The notes under the pieces are model-generated. The model did no database searches, had not been told where the DNA came from, and saw nothing but the letters and a program-made list of their open reading frames with translations. Shown piece after piece: positions 1 through 8,377 of a stretch of DNA of 64,000 nt; the stretch's first letter is position 1; each line of letters opens with the position of its first letter. The DNA is from Nitrosopumilus sp. (GTDB lineage: Archaea > Thermoproteota > Nitrososphaeria > Nitrososphaerales > Nitrosopumilaceae): assembly GCF_025699125.1 (NCBI RefSeq), contig NZ_JAILWC010000003.1, forward strand, positions 1 to 64,000. The letters are read 5' to 3'. Position numbers and translations under genes: made by a program.

Positions 1-155
1 GAATTGAAAATAATACAACATGATCTATTGAATTGAAAATAATACAACATGATCTATTGAATTGAAAATAATACAACATGATCTATTGAATTGAAAATAA
101 TACAACATGATCTATTGAATTGAAAATAATACAACATGATCTATTGAATTGAAAA
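1..155. repeat. 29-bp tandem repeat (five full copies plus a partial one)
   Basis: Identical 29-bp units begin at 1, 30, 59, 88 and 117, with a truncated sixth copy from 146 that decays after about ten bases. There are no spacers, so this is a minisatellite and not a CRISPR array. The array may continue left of the window. The stop codon and last codons of the minus-strand racemase-like gene lie in the innermost units, so the array looks like repeated duplication of that gene's 3' end and flank. Confidence 0.95.
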
Positions 156-902
156 TTTTGAAATTTTATTATTAATATTCATATAACTAAGTTTTTTTCC
201 AAGTGAATTAATACTTCCAGATGTAAAAATTTGTAGCGAACTTCTTTTTTTGCTAGGATCAACATGTTGTTTTAAATTAATAGCTAATGACTTAGCAGGA
301 TCAAGAAAAGTAATGTTAGGAAATATATTCTTAAAAAATTTCAAAAGAAATGGCAAGTGGGTGCTAGATAAGGTAACTACATCCACATTGTTTTTAATGA
401 ATGGCAAACTTAGAATTTTTTTAATCATGTTCTTGCATAATTCAGGATTTGAATAAAACTTGCCAGATTCTACCAATTCAACTAATGCAGATGCATTTAT
501 TTTAGTAATTTGGATGTTATTTATTTTAAAACTTTTGATATAATTATCAAGTAGTTTGCTTTTTACAATTGATTCTGTTGCCAATATTGCAATAGATTTA
601 GATTTTGAAATTGCTTTTGCTTCATTTATTGGAGGCAATACAGTAAAAATATTATTTGAATGTGAATCTAATGTGAGTGATAGAGTGTTTGAACCAATAA
701 CAATTAATTTTGGCGCAAAAGAATTTTGAATTGTTGAAATTGTTTTTAATGTAATGCTTTTTAATTCTTTAATAGATTTTTTTCCATAAGGAAAGTTTTT
801 TGTGTCAGCAAAGTAAATTATGTCGCATTTCATTTGTTTTTGAATAGGTTTTATGACAGATAATGAACCTAAACCAGAATCAAATACAGCAATTTTTACC
901 AT
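141..902 (-). CDS. Glutamate/aspartate racemase-family protein lacking both catalytic cysteines
   Basis: The 253-aa product has the MurI-type fold signature: a DSG motif at residues 8-10 and a conserved FADT...PYG block at 31-40. In true glutamate racemases two cysteines act as the acid/base pair, in a CNT motif and a CTH motif. Here these read GSNT (Ser71) and SSTH (Ser180), confirmed in the DNA as TCA and AGC codons. Either the enzyme uses serine or another chemistry, or it is a non-racemase. Length is normal for the family and the frame is intact, so it is not simply decaying. The stop codon lies in the 29-bp tandem repeat. The gene diverges from the CdvB gene across a 110-bp gap. The family is fairly sure, the substrate unknown. 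Confidence 0.8.
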   Translation of the reverse strand: MVKIAVFDSGLGSLSVIKPIQKQMKCDIIYFADTKNFPYGKKSIKELKSITLKTISTIQNSFAPKLIVIGSNTLSLTLDSHSNNIFTVLPPINEAKAISKSKSIAILATESIVKSKLLDNYIKSFKINNIQITKINASALVELVESGKFYSNPELCKNMIKKILSLPFIKNNVDVVTLSSTHLPFLLKFFKNIFPNITFLDPAKSLAINLKQHVDPSKKRSSLQIFTSGSINSLGKKLSYMNINNKISKFSIQ

Positions 903-1012
903 TGAGGAATAATATTTTGAATATGATTTAGATTTTGTTAGCTAAATTTAATCTAAAACTGATCTAAATTTACACTGTCGATTAAGACTAAATTTGTAAA
1001 TCATCATTCATA

Positions 1013-1663
1013 ATGCCAAACTTCGATAAAACTTGGGCTCATCAAGAGACCCAAAGCGTAACTGGCAAACTCCGTGAAGCAGTAAAGCCTCAAGGTGCAT
1101 TAAAACCACGAATTCAAACTGCAGTGAATAAACTACAGGTCCAAATATCAAAAATGGATTCTATGTTAGGAAAGCTGCATGAAAGAGATGCGCAACTCTT
1201 TCAACGTGTGGTAACCGCAATGCAACAACATGATACTAGCACAAGTAGAGTTTTGTCCAACGAATTAGCTGAAATTCGTAAAGTTACAAAGATGCTCGGC
1301 AATGCAAGAATGTCATTAGAACAAGTCCAACTAAGACTGACAACTATTCACGATCTTGGTGATGCAATGGTAGCAATTGGACCAGCGATGTCTACAATGA
1401 AGGGATTGAAGTCATCACTTGGAAGATTCATGCCAGAAGCTGATTCAGAATTGAATAGCATGACACAGACACTTAATGGACTCATGATGGATTCACTTGC
1501 AGGAGACTCGTTTAGCATGGAGTCTGCCGCTTCAAATGAAGAAACTGAAAAGATTCTACAGGAAGCATCTGCAGTAGCTGAGCAACAGATTGGTGATAGA
1601 TTCCCATCTGTACCAACTTCCACCGGACTTTCGTCTCAAAGCTCTACAACAACGTTTGAGTAG
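1013..1663 (+). CDS. cdvB: CdvB-like ESCRT-III family cell division protein (paralog 1)
   Basis: The 216-aa product is rich in long amphipathic helices (about residues 15-115 and 130-185) typical of Snf7/ESCRT-III proteins, which polymerise at the membrane to drive archaeal cell division with CdvA and the CdvC ATPase. It is clearly paralogous to the protein at 28896-29537: both begin MPN, share a KPQGALKPR/KPKGALKPR block, the MDSML...ERDA block and a QMFPSVPTST or DRFPSVPTST tail. No winged-helix extension is visible at the C terminus. CdvA and CdvC are not in the window. It stands alone, and its tail converges on the next minus-strand gene. Confidence 0.85.
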   Translation: MPNFDKTWAHQETQSVTGKLREAVKPQGALKPRIQTAVNKLQVQISKMDSMLGKLHERDAQLFQRVVTAMQQHDTSTSRVLSNELAEIRKVTKMLGNARMSLEQVQLRLTTIHDLGDAMVAIGPAMSTMKGLKSSLGRFMPEADSELNSMTQTLNGLMMDSLAGDSFSMESAASNEETEKILQEASAVAEQQIGDRFPSVPTSTGLSSQSSTTTFE

Positions 1664-1698
1664 AGTAGAAAAGACGAACGTTTCTTATTTTTAATTTT

Positions 1699-2577
1699 CT
1701 AGATTTCTTTGAGGGCCTTTAATAATGAGGCATCTTCATAGAGTTGTTCTTCAGGAAAACAATTTAGCATTTTACCATTCTCAATTTCATAAAATTCCCA
1801 ATTATCACAATCTCTATCAAATTCATATGGACGAGTGTTATCAAAAACCCAGTCAAACCCGTTATCAATGTGCTTTTCTGGATATCCATGACCTCTGATC
1901 AAAGTAGCAGTATTTTGGTCATAATTTACTTCTATTTCAGCATATAATGCATTAGGATATAGATAGATTACATTTGGATGTGAAGTGATAGCATCAAATT
2001 CTTTCTTTGTAACATATTCATTATGTAATAGAATAACTTTATCAAAATTGTTTAAAATTTCAGGATTTTTATCAACATCGATATCACTTAGAAATTTATA
2101 ATTTAGAAGTTTTAGAATCTGTGCACCATTGCCACCCATTTCTGTACGTAAAATTAATTTTATTGGGACAGTAAGACACGATACATCACATCTGTCAGAA
2201 TAATAATCATAAAATCCAGGAGAATTATATGCAGAAGAAGTAAAAATTGGAAATATAACTACTGTTTTTTCATCAGTGTTGGATAATTCATCGTATAATG
2301 ATAAGTTTTCATCATCCAATTCAAAAGCGAGTTTAAGATATCTGTAAGTATTTTTATCAAGAATATAATCGTCTTTGATTGCTTTAATTATAAAAATGGA
2401 ATCAATAGGCAATTCAACCATATCAAAATCTTTAAAATCAATATTGAAATTAAAAAATTCAATACCATGAATGTTAGATTCTTCTATAGAAATTTCTGTT
2501 TGATATTGTGTAAAAATCACTAATGTGATGAAAGCTACAACTATCCCAATGAAGATTATTTTGAAATTAATTACCAT
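1699..2577 (-). CDS. Membrane-anchored extracytoplasmic protein of unknown function
   Basis: The 292-aa product starts with a hydrophobic helix (residues 5-23) without an obvious cleavage site, then a soluble acidic domain that should lie outside the cell. A Cys pair (CDVSC, near residue 130) could form a disulfide. I do not recognise a catalytic family. Its start codon overlaps the end of the upstream glycosyltransferase gene by 7 bp, so the two are cotranscribed and probably translationally coupled, which hints at a role in surface glycan or lipid-linked sugar metabolism. That link is inference from position only. Confidence 0.7.
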   Translation of the reverse strand: MVINFKIIFIGIVVAFITLVIFTQYQTEISIEESNIHGIEFFNFNIDFKDFDMVELPIDSIFIIKAIKDDYILDKNTYRYLKLAFELDDENLSLYDELSNTDEKTVVIFPIFTSSAYNSPGFYDYYSDRCDVSCLTVPIKLILRTEMGGNGAQILKLLNYKFLSDIDVDKNPEILNNFDKVILLHNEYVTKKEFDAITSHPNVIYLYPNALYAEIEVNYDQNTATLIRGHGYPEKHIDNGFDWVFDNTRPYEFDRDCDNWEFYEIENGKMLNCFPEEQLYEDASLLKALKEI

Positions 2578-3737
2578 AGTTTATCTTTAAATGTCCATTT
2601 TTTATTCAAAATGAAATTACTAAAAGCTCCAGTTAATACTCCAACACCCAATGCAGTTGTATACATCCAATCATAATTATCAACCAATGAAAACACAACA
2701 CCAAGTTGTATTAATGCGCCAAATGAACTGAACATGATGAATTTTGAAAACTGTGAAATTGTTTTATTAAAAGAAAAATCTCTATCACCAAATGTCCACC
2801 ACTTGTTCAAAATAAAATTTGATGTCATTGACGTTATAATTCCCAAAATATTTGCATGTAGATACCAAATCTCTGTTAGTCCACCAGAGAACATCAATGA
2901 AATGATATAATTTATTGCAAAACCTGTTGCCCCAATGGTATAAAATCTTCCTGCCTTAGAGAAGAATTTTACAGATTTTCTTTTTTCATTATTTTCTTCT
3001 GGTTTACCTGAACGGTATAGTTTCCAAACAGATTTAACATAATCAACTATTATAGAAAAATCTAATTTGCTTGAACCTAATGTTCTGTTTTGAAATGTAT
3101 ATGGTATTTCTTTGATATCAAGTCCTCTTTTCTTAACGAGAATTTCTAAGAGTATTTTGTAACCAATTGCGTCAAAATTCAATCCTTTCAAAATACCTTT
3201 TCTAAATGCAAAAAACCCGGACATTGGATCATTTGTTTTAACCCCAAGACCTTTTTTTGCAATCATCGTTGCAATTTTACTTAACAACTTTCGTTTTTTG
3301 TTCCATCCGTTAATTTTACCGCCAGTAATATATCGAGATGCAACCACCATATCGCATTGATAATGCCTTAGTGTTTCAATCATTTTAGGAATTATTTGTG
3401 GAGGGTGAGAGAGATCACTATCCATTACAACAATTGTATCACCAGTTGCTCGTTGTATTCCACTAAGGATAGCTGAACTCAACCCATTTTTTGCTGTTCT
3501 ATGAATGACATTTACTGTGTATCCAGCAATTTTTTTGACATTTTTCAAATAATCTTCTACAATTTTGCCTGTTCCATCAGGAGAATTATCATCAACAACA
3601 ATTGCTTCTGTAAAAATATTTTTTGGAATAATATCTCCAATAGATTTTAAGACATTTAGGATATTTTGTGATTCGTTATAGGTTGGAATAATTATTGAAA
3701 CTTGAGGCTTGTTTGCAGTCCTAGTTTCAAGAGCCAT
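2571..3737 (-). CDS. Dolichol-phosphate mannosyltransferase-like GT2 with C-terminal GtrA-like membrane domain
   Basis: The 388-aa product has a GT2 domain at the N terminus: the IIIPTYNE start strand (residues 15-22), DD at 49-50 for nucleotide-sugar binding, and DSD at 106-108 followed by HPP, typical of dolichol-phosphate mannose/glucose synthases. From about residue 262 there are four hydrophobic helices that resemble GtrA-type membrane domains, including two similar NFILNK.WTF blocks. It should transfer a sugar from a nucleotide donor to dolichyl phosphate at the inner membrane face for N-glycosylation or S-layer glycans. It is the first gene of a two-gene operon. The exact sugar is unknown. 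Confidence 0.88.
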   Translation of the reverse strand: MALETRTANKPQVSIIIPTYNESQNILNVLKSIGDIIPKNIFTEAIVVDDNSPDGTGKIVEDYLKNVKKIAGYTVNVIHRTAKNGLSSAILSGIQRATGDTIVVMDSDLSHPPQIIPKMIETLRHYQCDMVVASRYITGGKINGWNKKRKLLSKIATMIAKKGLGVKTNDPMSGFFAFRKGILKGLNFDAIGYKILLEILVKKRGLDIKEIPYTFQNRTLGSSKLDFSIIVDYVKSVWKLYRSGKPEENNEKRKSVKFFSKAGRFYTIGATGFAINYIISLMFSGGLTEIWYLHANILGIITSMTSNFILNKWWTFGDRDFSFNKTISQFSKFIMFSSFGALIQLGVVFSLVDNYDWMYTTALGVGVLTGAFSNFILNKKWTFKDKLW

Positions 3738-3828
3738 TTGATTAAATGGAAAAATTAGTAGTTATTAATTTTTAATTAAAAATATTAGATTTCAGGCACT
3801 GAATTTTTGAAATTGATATTATAATTTT

Positions 3829-4632
3829 TTAATACCTAAAGGTATTGATCTTAAACACGTTAAGTTTTGTAATAATGATTGACACTGCCATTAGTGAGAA
3901 TATCAAAGAGAACATAACTAGGAGATTAAATTCTGGAAGTGATTTATCAGGAGATACTAAATCACCCCACTGATTTGGACTAGAAAAAGAAGTTTGATTT
4001 TTTATTTCATATGGCCATGAATAATGATTTTGGGAATCTCCATCATATACAGAAACATAAAAACCATAATTGTCTGAACGTCCCAACACATCTAATGGAA
4101 TTCTAAATTCATAGCTTGTATGGGGAACTTTGCTATATCTGTCATATTTATCAGATGTAGTACCCACTCCAACAAAATTTTTGTCATTGGGAATTATATC
4201 AAAACTATCATCAATTGAAGGATTATTATTTCCTCTGTAGGTGAATGAATTTTTTGTATCTAGTGTTGTGGAAAAACAATAATCATCAGATTGTGGAATC
4301 ATGGTTTTATCATTTTTAGTGTCAAAACAAATAATTGCACTATCAGATCCTTTCTCAATATTTGTATCACTTGCAAAATTAATATGAACATAAATAAAAT
4401 TATCTTGATGACCTGTTCTCAAGTGAATTTCATTTCCATCATCAAATACAAGTCTGTTATAGCTAGATTGTTTCCATTCATACACATGGGTCCATTTTCC
4501 ATCAAAAATTACTTGATCTAAATCAGATGATATAGAAATCAAGATAGGATCTTCAGCATACACACTCTCAAAAAGAATAGAAGAAAACAAAATTATGAAT
4601 AAGACATTAAGAGTTTTTAATTTATTTTTCAT
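3829..4632 (-). CDS. Exported, C-terminally membrane-anchored protein with CBM9/DOMON-like domain
   Basis: The 267-aa product has a signal peptide (residues 1-26, ending VYA), a beta-rich domain of about 190 residues and a single transmembrane helix near residues 236-256 with a short basic tail. The order FDGKWTHVYEW, then a stretch of short hydrophobic strands and an FRIPLDVLG strand, resembles carbohydrate-binding module 9 or DOMON-like sandwiches. This would place a ligand-binding domain on the cell surface. The fold assignment is by eye and tentative. The export signals are clear. Confidence 0.6.
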   Translation of the reverse strand: MKNKLKTLNVLFIILFSSILFESVYAEDPILISISSDLDQVIFDGKWTHVYEWKQSSYNRLVFDDGNEIHLRTGHQDNFIYVHINFASDTNIEKGSDSAIICFDTKNDKTMIPQSDDYCFSTTLDTKNSFTYRGNNNPSIDDSFDIIPNDKNFVGVGTTSDKYDRYSKVPHTSYEFRIPLDVLGRSDNYGFYVSVYDGDSQNHYSWPYEIKNQTSFSSPNQWGDLVSPDKSLPEFNLLVMFSLIFSLMAVSIIITKLNVFKINTFRY

Positions 4633-4676
4633 TGGATTTGTTTATTTATTCACCTATAGAAAAATTTATTTCAGTC

Positions 4677-4684
4677 TTTTTATA
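4677..4684 (+). promoter_or_regulatory. TATA-like box for the 66-aa membrane protein gene
   Basis: A TTTTTATA sequence lies about 22 bp before the ATG at 4706, the distance expected of a leaderless archaeal transcript. Confidence 0.4.
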
Positions 4685-4705
4685 CTAGATGTGGATTAAA
4701 AAATT

Positions 4706-4906
4706 ATGAATAAAGTAATAATTATTGGGATTATTGTAGTAGTTATTGGGATTGGTGCGCTATCAGTTTTAGGTGTTAGTTCAGATAGCAATGATAAAGA
4801 ATCAATGGATGAATTTGTCAATGAAGTTTCCAGTGACGATGTTAAAACTGAGCCTAAACAATTTACAATAGGGTTAGAGGAATCTGTAGGAGTTTCAGGA
4901 GGATAA
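4706..4906 (+). CDS. Small membrane-anchored protein
   Basis: The 66-aa product has one strongly hydrophobic N-terminal helix (residues 4-24) and a short acidic tail. A TATA-like box just upstream and a hairpin right after the stop codon frame it as a single transcription unit. I do not recognise a family. Small single-span proteins with acidic extracytoplasmic tails are frequent in this genome. Confidence 0.6.
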   Translation: MNKVIIIGIIVVVIGIGALSVLGVSSDSNDKESMDEFVNEVSSDDVKTEPKQFTIGLEESVGVSGG

Positions 4907-4912
4907 TTATTT

Positions 4913-4931
4913 CCAAAATGATCCATTTTGG
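4913..4931 (+). terminator. Perfect 8-bp hairpin after the small membrane protein gene
   Basis: CCAAAATG and CATTTTGG form a perfect inverted repeat around a 3-nt loop, 7 bp after the stop codon. It may end transcription or stabilise the 3' end. No long T-run follows, so intrinsic termination is uncertain. Confidence 0.45.
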
Positions 4932-4963
4932 AGCTAATATTCAGAAAAATTTACCAGAATGCC

Positions 4964-4969
4964 TATAAG
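4964..4969 (+). promoter_or_regulatory. TATA box for the exported protein gene at 4992
   Basis: TATAAG begins 28 bp before the ATG at 4992, matching the spacing of a leaderless archaeal promoter. Confidence 0.5.
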
Positions 4970-4991
4970 TTAATTTATCTACAAGATTTCA

Positions 4992-5657
4992 ATGAAAAAC
5001 GCAACAGGCATTGGTATGTTAGCCGCAATCACATTTGCAGTCGGAATGGTTGGATTAAACTTTTCAGACGGTATATTTGATTTGCAAAGTAATACTGCAT
5101 CTTCATATTCAGAAGGTTCAAGTATACTAGGACATATCGAAGTCATACACACTGATAGTGAAGGAAATATTCTTTCTTATCAGCAAACAGATAATGCAAT
5201 TGTAAATGATGGACGAAACTGTACTGCAATGTTACTATTTGGAGCAAACAGTGGTTGTACTGCTGCGACCGCATCTGGTCTAGGAAAATACACAGTTATT
5301 GGTATCAGTAACGGTTCAGCATTAGCAGCTACAACTGCAAACACAGTGCTTCCAGCTGAAATCACAGTTGGTGATGGATTAAATGCAGTAACAGGTACTG
5401 TCGGTACATTCACAAATTCAACTGCCGACTCTGATCCTGCAGTACAAAGAATATCTAATCAATTCACATATTCTGCAAGTGCAACCCAAACTGGAAACAT
5501 AATTAATGCAGCAGGTTTGTTTAATCAAACAGCTCTGGGTGCAGATAGAGGAGTATTCGCATTGAAGAACTTCCCATCATCAGTAACCATGAATCCAGGT
5601 GATCAGTTAACTGTTAACTGGGATATCACAATTGATGGTTCAGACGCAGTATCTTAG
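4992..5657 (+). CDS. Exported Thr/Ser/Ala-rich surface protein, pilin- or tail-protein-like
   Basis: The 221-aa product starts with a short positively charged segment and one hydrophobic helix (about residues 6-24), followed by a low-lysine, Thr/Ser/Ala/Asn-rich domain. Two cysteines (NDGRNCTAMLLF and NSGC) could pair. The C terminus has an MNPGDQLTVNW motif of the type seen at the end of beta-rich virion or tail-fibre and surface proteins. It probably lies outside the cell. An adhesin, pilin-like subunit or domesticated virus structural protein are all possible. It has its own TATA box. Confidence 0.55.
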   Translation: MKNATGIGMLAAITFAVGMVGLNFSDGIFDLQSNTASSYSEGSSILGHIEVIHTDSEGNILSYQQTDNAIVNDGRNCTAMLLFGANSGCTAATASGLGKYTVIGISNGSALAATTANTVLPAEITVGDGLNAVTGTVGTFTNSTADSDPAVQRISNQFTYSASATQTGNIINAAGLFNQTALGADRGVFALKNFPSSVTMNPGDQLTVNWDITIDGSDAVS

Positions 5658-5683
5658 ACATCTAAATCTGTTTTTATTTTTCT

Positions 5684-6442
5684 TTATTTTTTCTTTCTAT
5701 AGCCATGGCTAAAGTCTTTGTCATACAGTTTTGAATACTCGTATGATTCAGGATCAATTACATCACTAATTATTACAATTGCAGTTCGAGTAATTTTTTC
5801 ATCTTTAACTTTTTTTGCAATATCTTCCAATGTTCCCTTGACAATCTTTTGATCTTCCCAGCTTGCTCTGTACACTACTGCAACAGGCGTAGTTTTTTTG
5901 TATCCACCTTCAATTGCTTCTTTGACTAGTTTAGAAAGCAGATGAACACTAAGATAAAAGATCAGCGTAGCTTTGTGTTTTGCAAGTTCAGAAATGCTTT
6001 CACGTTTGGGTACTTTGGTTCTGGATTCTGCCCTGGTAACTATGATTGTCTGAGTAACACCGGGAAGTGTCAGTTGAGTTCCAAGGGCCGCAGCTGAGGC
6101 TAAAAATGCAGTTACGCCAGGAACAACCACAGACTTTATTCCATTTTTCTCAAGATTGTCAATCTGCTCTTTTATTGCACCATAAATTGAAGGATCACCA
6201 TCATGCAATCTGACAACAAGTTTGTCTTTTTTTGCATTCTTGTACAGTAAGTCAAAAATTTCCTCTCTCACCAGTTTTGCAGCATCAAAAAGCTTTCCCC
6301 TTTTACAAAGCTTCAAGATCGGTTCAGGAATTAAAGAGCCAGAGTAAACTACGATGTCTGCTTTTTGAATTAGTTTTTTTGCCTTTATTGTAATTAGTTC
6401 AGGATCACCTGGACCACAGCCTACAAAGAATACATCAGACAC
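5684..6442 (-). CDS. cbiF: Precorrin-4/cobalt-precorrin-4 C11-methyltransferase
   Basis: The 252-aa product is a SAM-dependent tetrapyrrole methylase: the GCGPGDPELIT signature at residues 8-18, the VYSGSLI motif at about 32-38 characteristic of the C11 enzyme, a LHDGDPSIYG loop and VVPGVTAFLASAA. It methylates C-11 of the corrin ring in cobalamin biosynthesis. It overlaps cbiL by 8 bp and is the last gene of a cbiT-cbiL-cbiF operon. Confidence 0.93.
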   Translation of the reverse strand: MSDVFFVGCGPGDPELITIKAKKLIQKADIVVYSGSLIPEPILKLCKRGKLFDAAKLVREEIFDLLYKNAKKDKLVVRLHDGDPSIYGAIKEQIDNLEKNGIKSVVVPGVTAFLASAAALGTQLTLPGVTQTIIVTRAESRTKVPKRESISELAKHKATLIFYLSVHLLSKLVKEAIEGGYKKTTPVAVVYRASWEDQKIVKGTLEDIAKKVKDEKITRTAIVIISDVIDPESYEYSKLYDKDFSHGYRKKK

Positions 6443-7169
6443 GTTTTACCACCAAGATTGAGAAATATTTTGTAGTTAATGTATCATCATTTACTTCACC
6501 CAAAGTAAGTTTCCGAATAATTTCATGGTCTGTTCCAAGATCTTGCCCTATTGCAAAAATAGAGTTATCAGGAAATCCAGATTCCTTTAGAACTTGGATC
6601 ACCTGATCAAAGTATCTTCCGTCTTTTAAAAACACCATAGTCTCAGAATTTTTTGCAATTTCTTTTACACTTGACAGATCATAGCATGATGGAATGATTG
6701 CAACTTTTTCTGCACCTTCAGCAATACTTACACCAACCTTTGATGCAAATGTAAACATGGAAACAATTCCAGGAATCACACTAATCTCCATGTCTGGATA
6801 ATTTTCTTTGAGATCCTTGTGCATGTATATCCAAGTGCTGTACAAATATGGATCACCTACTGTAAGATACACCACATTTTTTCCTGACAAAACAGTTTCA
6901 GCCATTATCTTTGCATTTTTTTTCCATGTCTGCTCTAGGATATCTTTGTCTTTAGTCATTGGAAAGATTAGTTTTACAATTTTTTGATTTTTTGATTTAT
7001 CAATTAATGATGAAACAACTGACAACGCAATGCTGGGTCTGTCCTCTTTTGAAGCTGGACACATGATGATGTCAGCATTGTTTATTGCATTTACTGCCTT
7101 GACTGTAAGTAATTCTGGATCCCCAGGACCAACACCAATTCCAATTAATCCAGGCATGAAAGGAATCAC
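6435..7169 (-). CDS. cbiL: Precorrin-2/cobalt-factor-II C20-methyltransferase
   Basis: The protein carries the tetrapyrrole methylase signature GVGPGDPELLT near its N terminus, then LTVGDPYLYSTW and VIPGIVSMFTFAS, as in CobI/CbiL, which methylates C-20 of the corrin precursor. Two starts are possible. A GTG at 7169 has a GGGAG-like site only 4 nt before it. An ATG at 7157 begins MPGLIGIG, the more usual N terminus for the family. It lies 24-36 bp after cbiT and overlaps cbiF by 8 bp. Confidence 0.92.
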   Translation of the reverse strand: MIPFMPGLIGIGVGPGDPELLTVKAVNAINNADIIMCPASKEDRPSIALSVVSSLIDKSKNQKIVKLIFPMTKDKDILEQTWKKNAKIMAETVLSGKNVVYLTVGDPYLYSTWIYMHKDLKENYPDMEISVIPGIVSMFTFASKVGVSIAEGAEKVAIIPSCYDLSSVKEIAKNSETMVFLKDGRYFDQVIQVLKESGFPDNSIFAIGQDLGTDHEIIRKLTLGEVNDDTLTTKYFSILVVKRV

Positions 7170-7193
7170 TTTTCTCCCAATTAAAAATCTAGA

Positions 7194-7790
7194 TTACACT
7201 CTGGTAGCAGAAATTATGGTGACAGGATTTCTTGCAAGCATCATAGTTCCGGTACTAGTCTTTCGACTCTTGGATATGGTTACTTGGGTGATATCAATTG
7301 ACTCAAACTGTAATTTATCCAATACTTGCAGTACGGAATAGAGTGTCTCAATTAGAATAATACCAATTACAATTCTGCCACCTGATTTTAGCTTGCTCTC
7401 AGAAAGTTCAACTATATCCCGGGTATCGCCTCCGGTACCTCCGATAAATATTACATCAGCTTCTTCAAGATCTTTTATCTTTTCTTTGGCATCTCCAAAT
7501 ATTACTGAAATGTTTGATAATCCAAATTTTTTCATATTTTTTTTTGTTAGTTCTATTGCATTCTCATCATGATCAATTGCCAACACCTTACCTGTCTGTT
7601 CTATTTGAAAGCCAGCTTCAACAGATATAGAACCGCTTCCGCATCCGATATCATAAATTGTTTGGCCTGGTTTTAATCTAGCTTTGCTGATTTGTATAGT
7701 TCTTACTTCTTCTTTTGTGATTGGAACGTTTTCTGTTCTCTCAAAATATTCATCAGGAATTCCAGGCGTTTTGTAATTCCACATATACAA
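7194..7790 (-). CDS. cbiT: Cobalt-precorrin-6B C15-methyltransferase (decarboxylating)
   Basis: The 198-aa product is a class I SAM methyltransferase: YDIGCGSGSISVEA forms the glycine-rich SAM loop near residues 45-58, followed by AIDHDENAIE and the GGTGGD motif typical of CbiT. It performs the C-15 methylation and decarboxylation step of corrin synthesis. Its partner activity, the C-5 methyltransferase CbiE, is encoded far away at 49825. First gene of the corrinoid operon, after an 11-bp gap from the membrane protein gene. Confidence 0.93.
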   Translation of the reverse strand: MYMWNYKTPGIPDEYFERTENVPITKEEVRTIQISKARLKPGQTIYDIGCGSGSISVEAGFQIEQTGKVLAIDHDENAIELTKKNMKKFGLSNISVIFGDAKEKIKDLEEADVIFIGGTGGDTRDIVELSESKLKSGGRIVIGIILIETLYSVLQVLDKLQFESIDITQVTISKSRKTSTGTMMLARNPVTIISATRV

Positions 7791-7801
7791 TCTTCATTTA
7801 T

Positions 7802-8278
7802 TTAGATGTTAATTCCGCTTGAAATACTTCCTGCGTGGACTAGCGTGTATGTTACAATCCATGTAAACAAGTACAAGAAAACATAGCTGCCAATTGCTTG
7901 TGTGACAATTTTCTTTCTATCTGAAGATGGTAATTGCATTTTCATTCCCTTTGCAACTATAATTGTTCCAAAAAATACCATAATCATAAACGCAATTGAT
8001 GCCCATCTTCTGTCCTCACCTTCTATATCTTCAAAGATAAAAGTTGCAGCAGTTCCTGCTATTACTGCCAATGCGACACGCATCCAAAATAGTTTGTTTA
8101 GTTTTCTATCTTTCTCACTTTTCTCAGCTACACTGACTGGTGGTTCAGATGACGGATTCTCTGACGTAGGCTCAGATTTCTCCGTTTCAGGAATATCAAC
8201 TGGATTCTCACTAGATTCTTTTTTAGAATCTTCAGGTCCTGAAGTAGGTTCAGATTTTTTCTTTTTGAATTTTGCCAA
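7802..8278 (-). CDS. Three-helix membrane protein with acidic/proline-rich N terminus
   Basis: The 158-aa product has about 60 residues of charged, Ser/Pro/Glu-rich low-complexity sequence, then three hydrophobic helices (about residues 66-84, 90-109 and 126-150). The helix 1 to helix 2 spacing, with an RRW before helix 2, recalls small EMC6-like membrane proteins, but this is only a resemblance. It lies 11 bp before the corrinoid operon on the same strand and may be cotranscribed. Function unknown. Confidence 0.65.
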   Translation of the reverse strand: MAKFKKKKSEPTSGPEDSKKESSENPVDIPETEKSEPTSENPSSEPPVSVAEKSEKDRKLNKLFWMRVALAVIAGTAATFIFEDIEGEDRRWASIAFMIMVFFGTIIVAKGMKMQLPSSDRKKIVTQAIGSYVFLYLFTWIVTYTLVHAGSISSGINI

Positions 8279-8348
8279 AGTAAATTTCTAGCGTGACTCA
8301 GGTAAACCATGTTTAATATCTTTGGTCAAAGGAATAGTATAGCAAGGG

Positions 8349-8354
8349 TATAAT
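8349..8354 (+). promoter_or_regulatory. TATA box of rqcH
   Basis: TATAAT begins 29 bp before the ATG at 8378, giving the expected spacing for a leaderless message. Confidence 0.45.
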
Positions 8355-8377
8355 TTTAGATATAAAACACAATAACC

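Noticed and set aside
1-155. CRISPR array
   Set aside because: The 29-bp units follow each other with no spacers, and no cas genes are next to it.
902-1012. RNA gene or strong promoter in the murI-like/cdvB gap
   Set aside because: The gap is AT-rich without a clear TATA box at the right distance or a stable structure.
1348-1623. 91-codon minus-strand frame inside cdvB paralog 1
   Set aside because: It is antisense to a well-supported gene and has no protein-like features of its own.
7030-7341. 103-codon plus-strand frame across the cbiL/cbiT border
   Set aside because: Antisense shadow of two clear methyltransferase genes.
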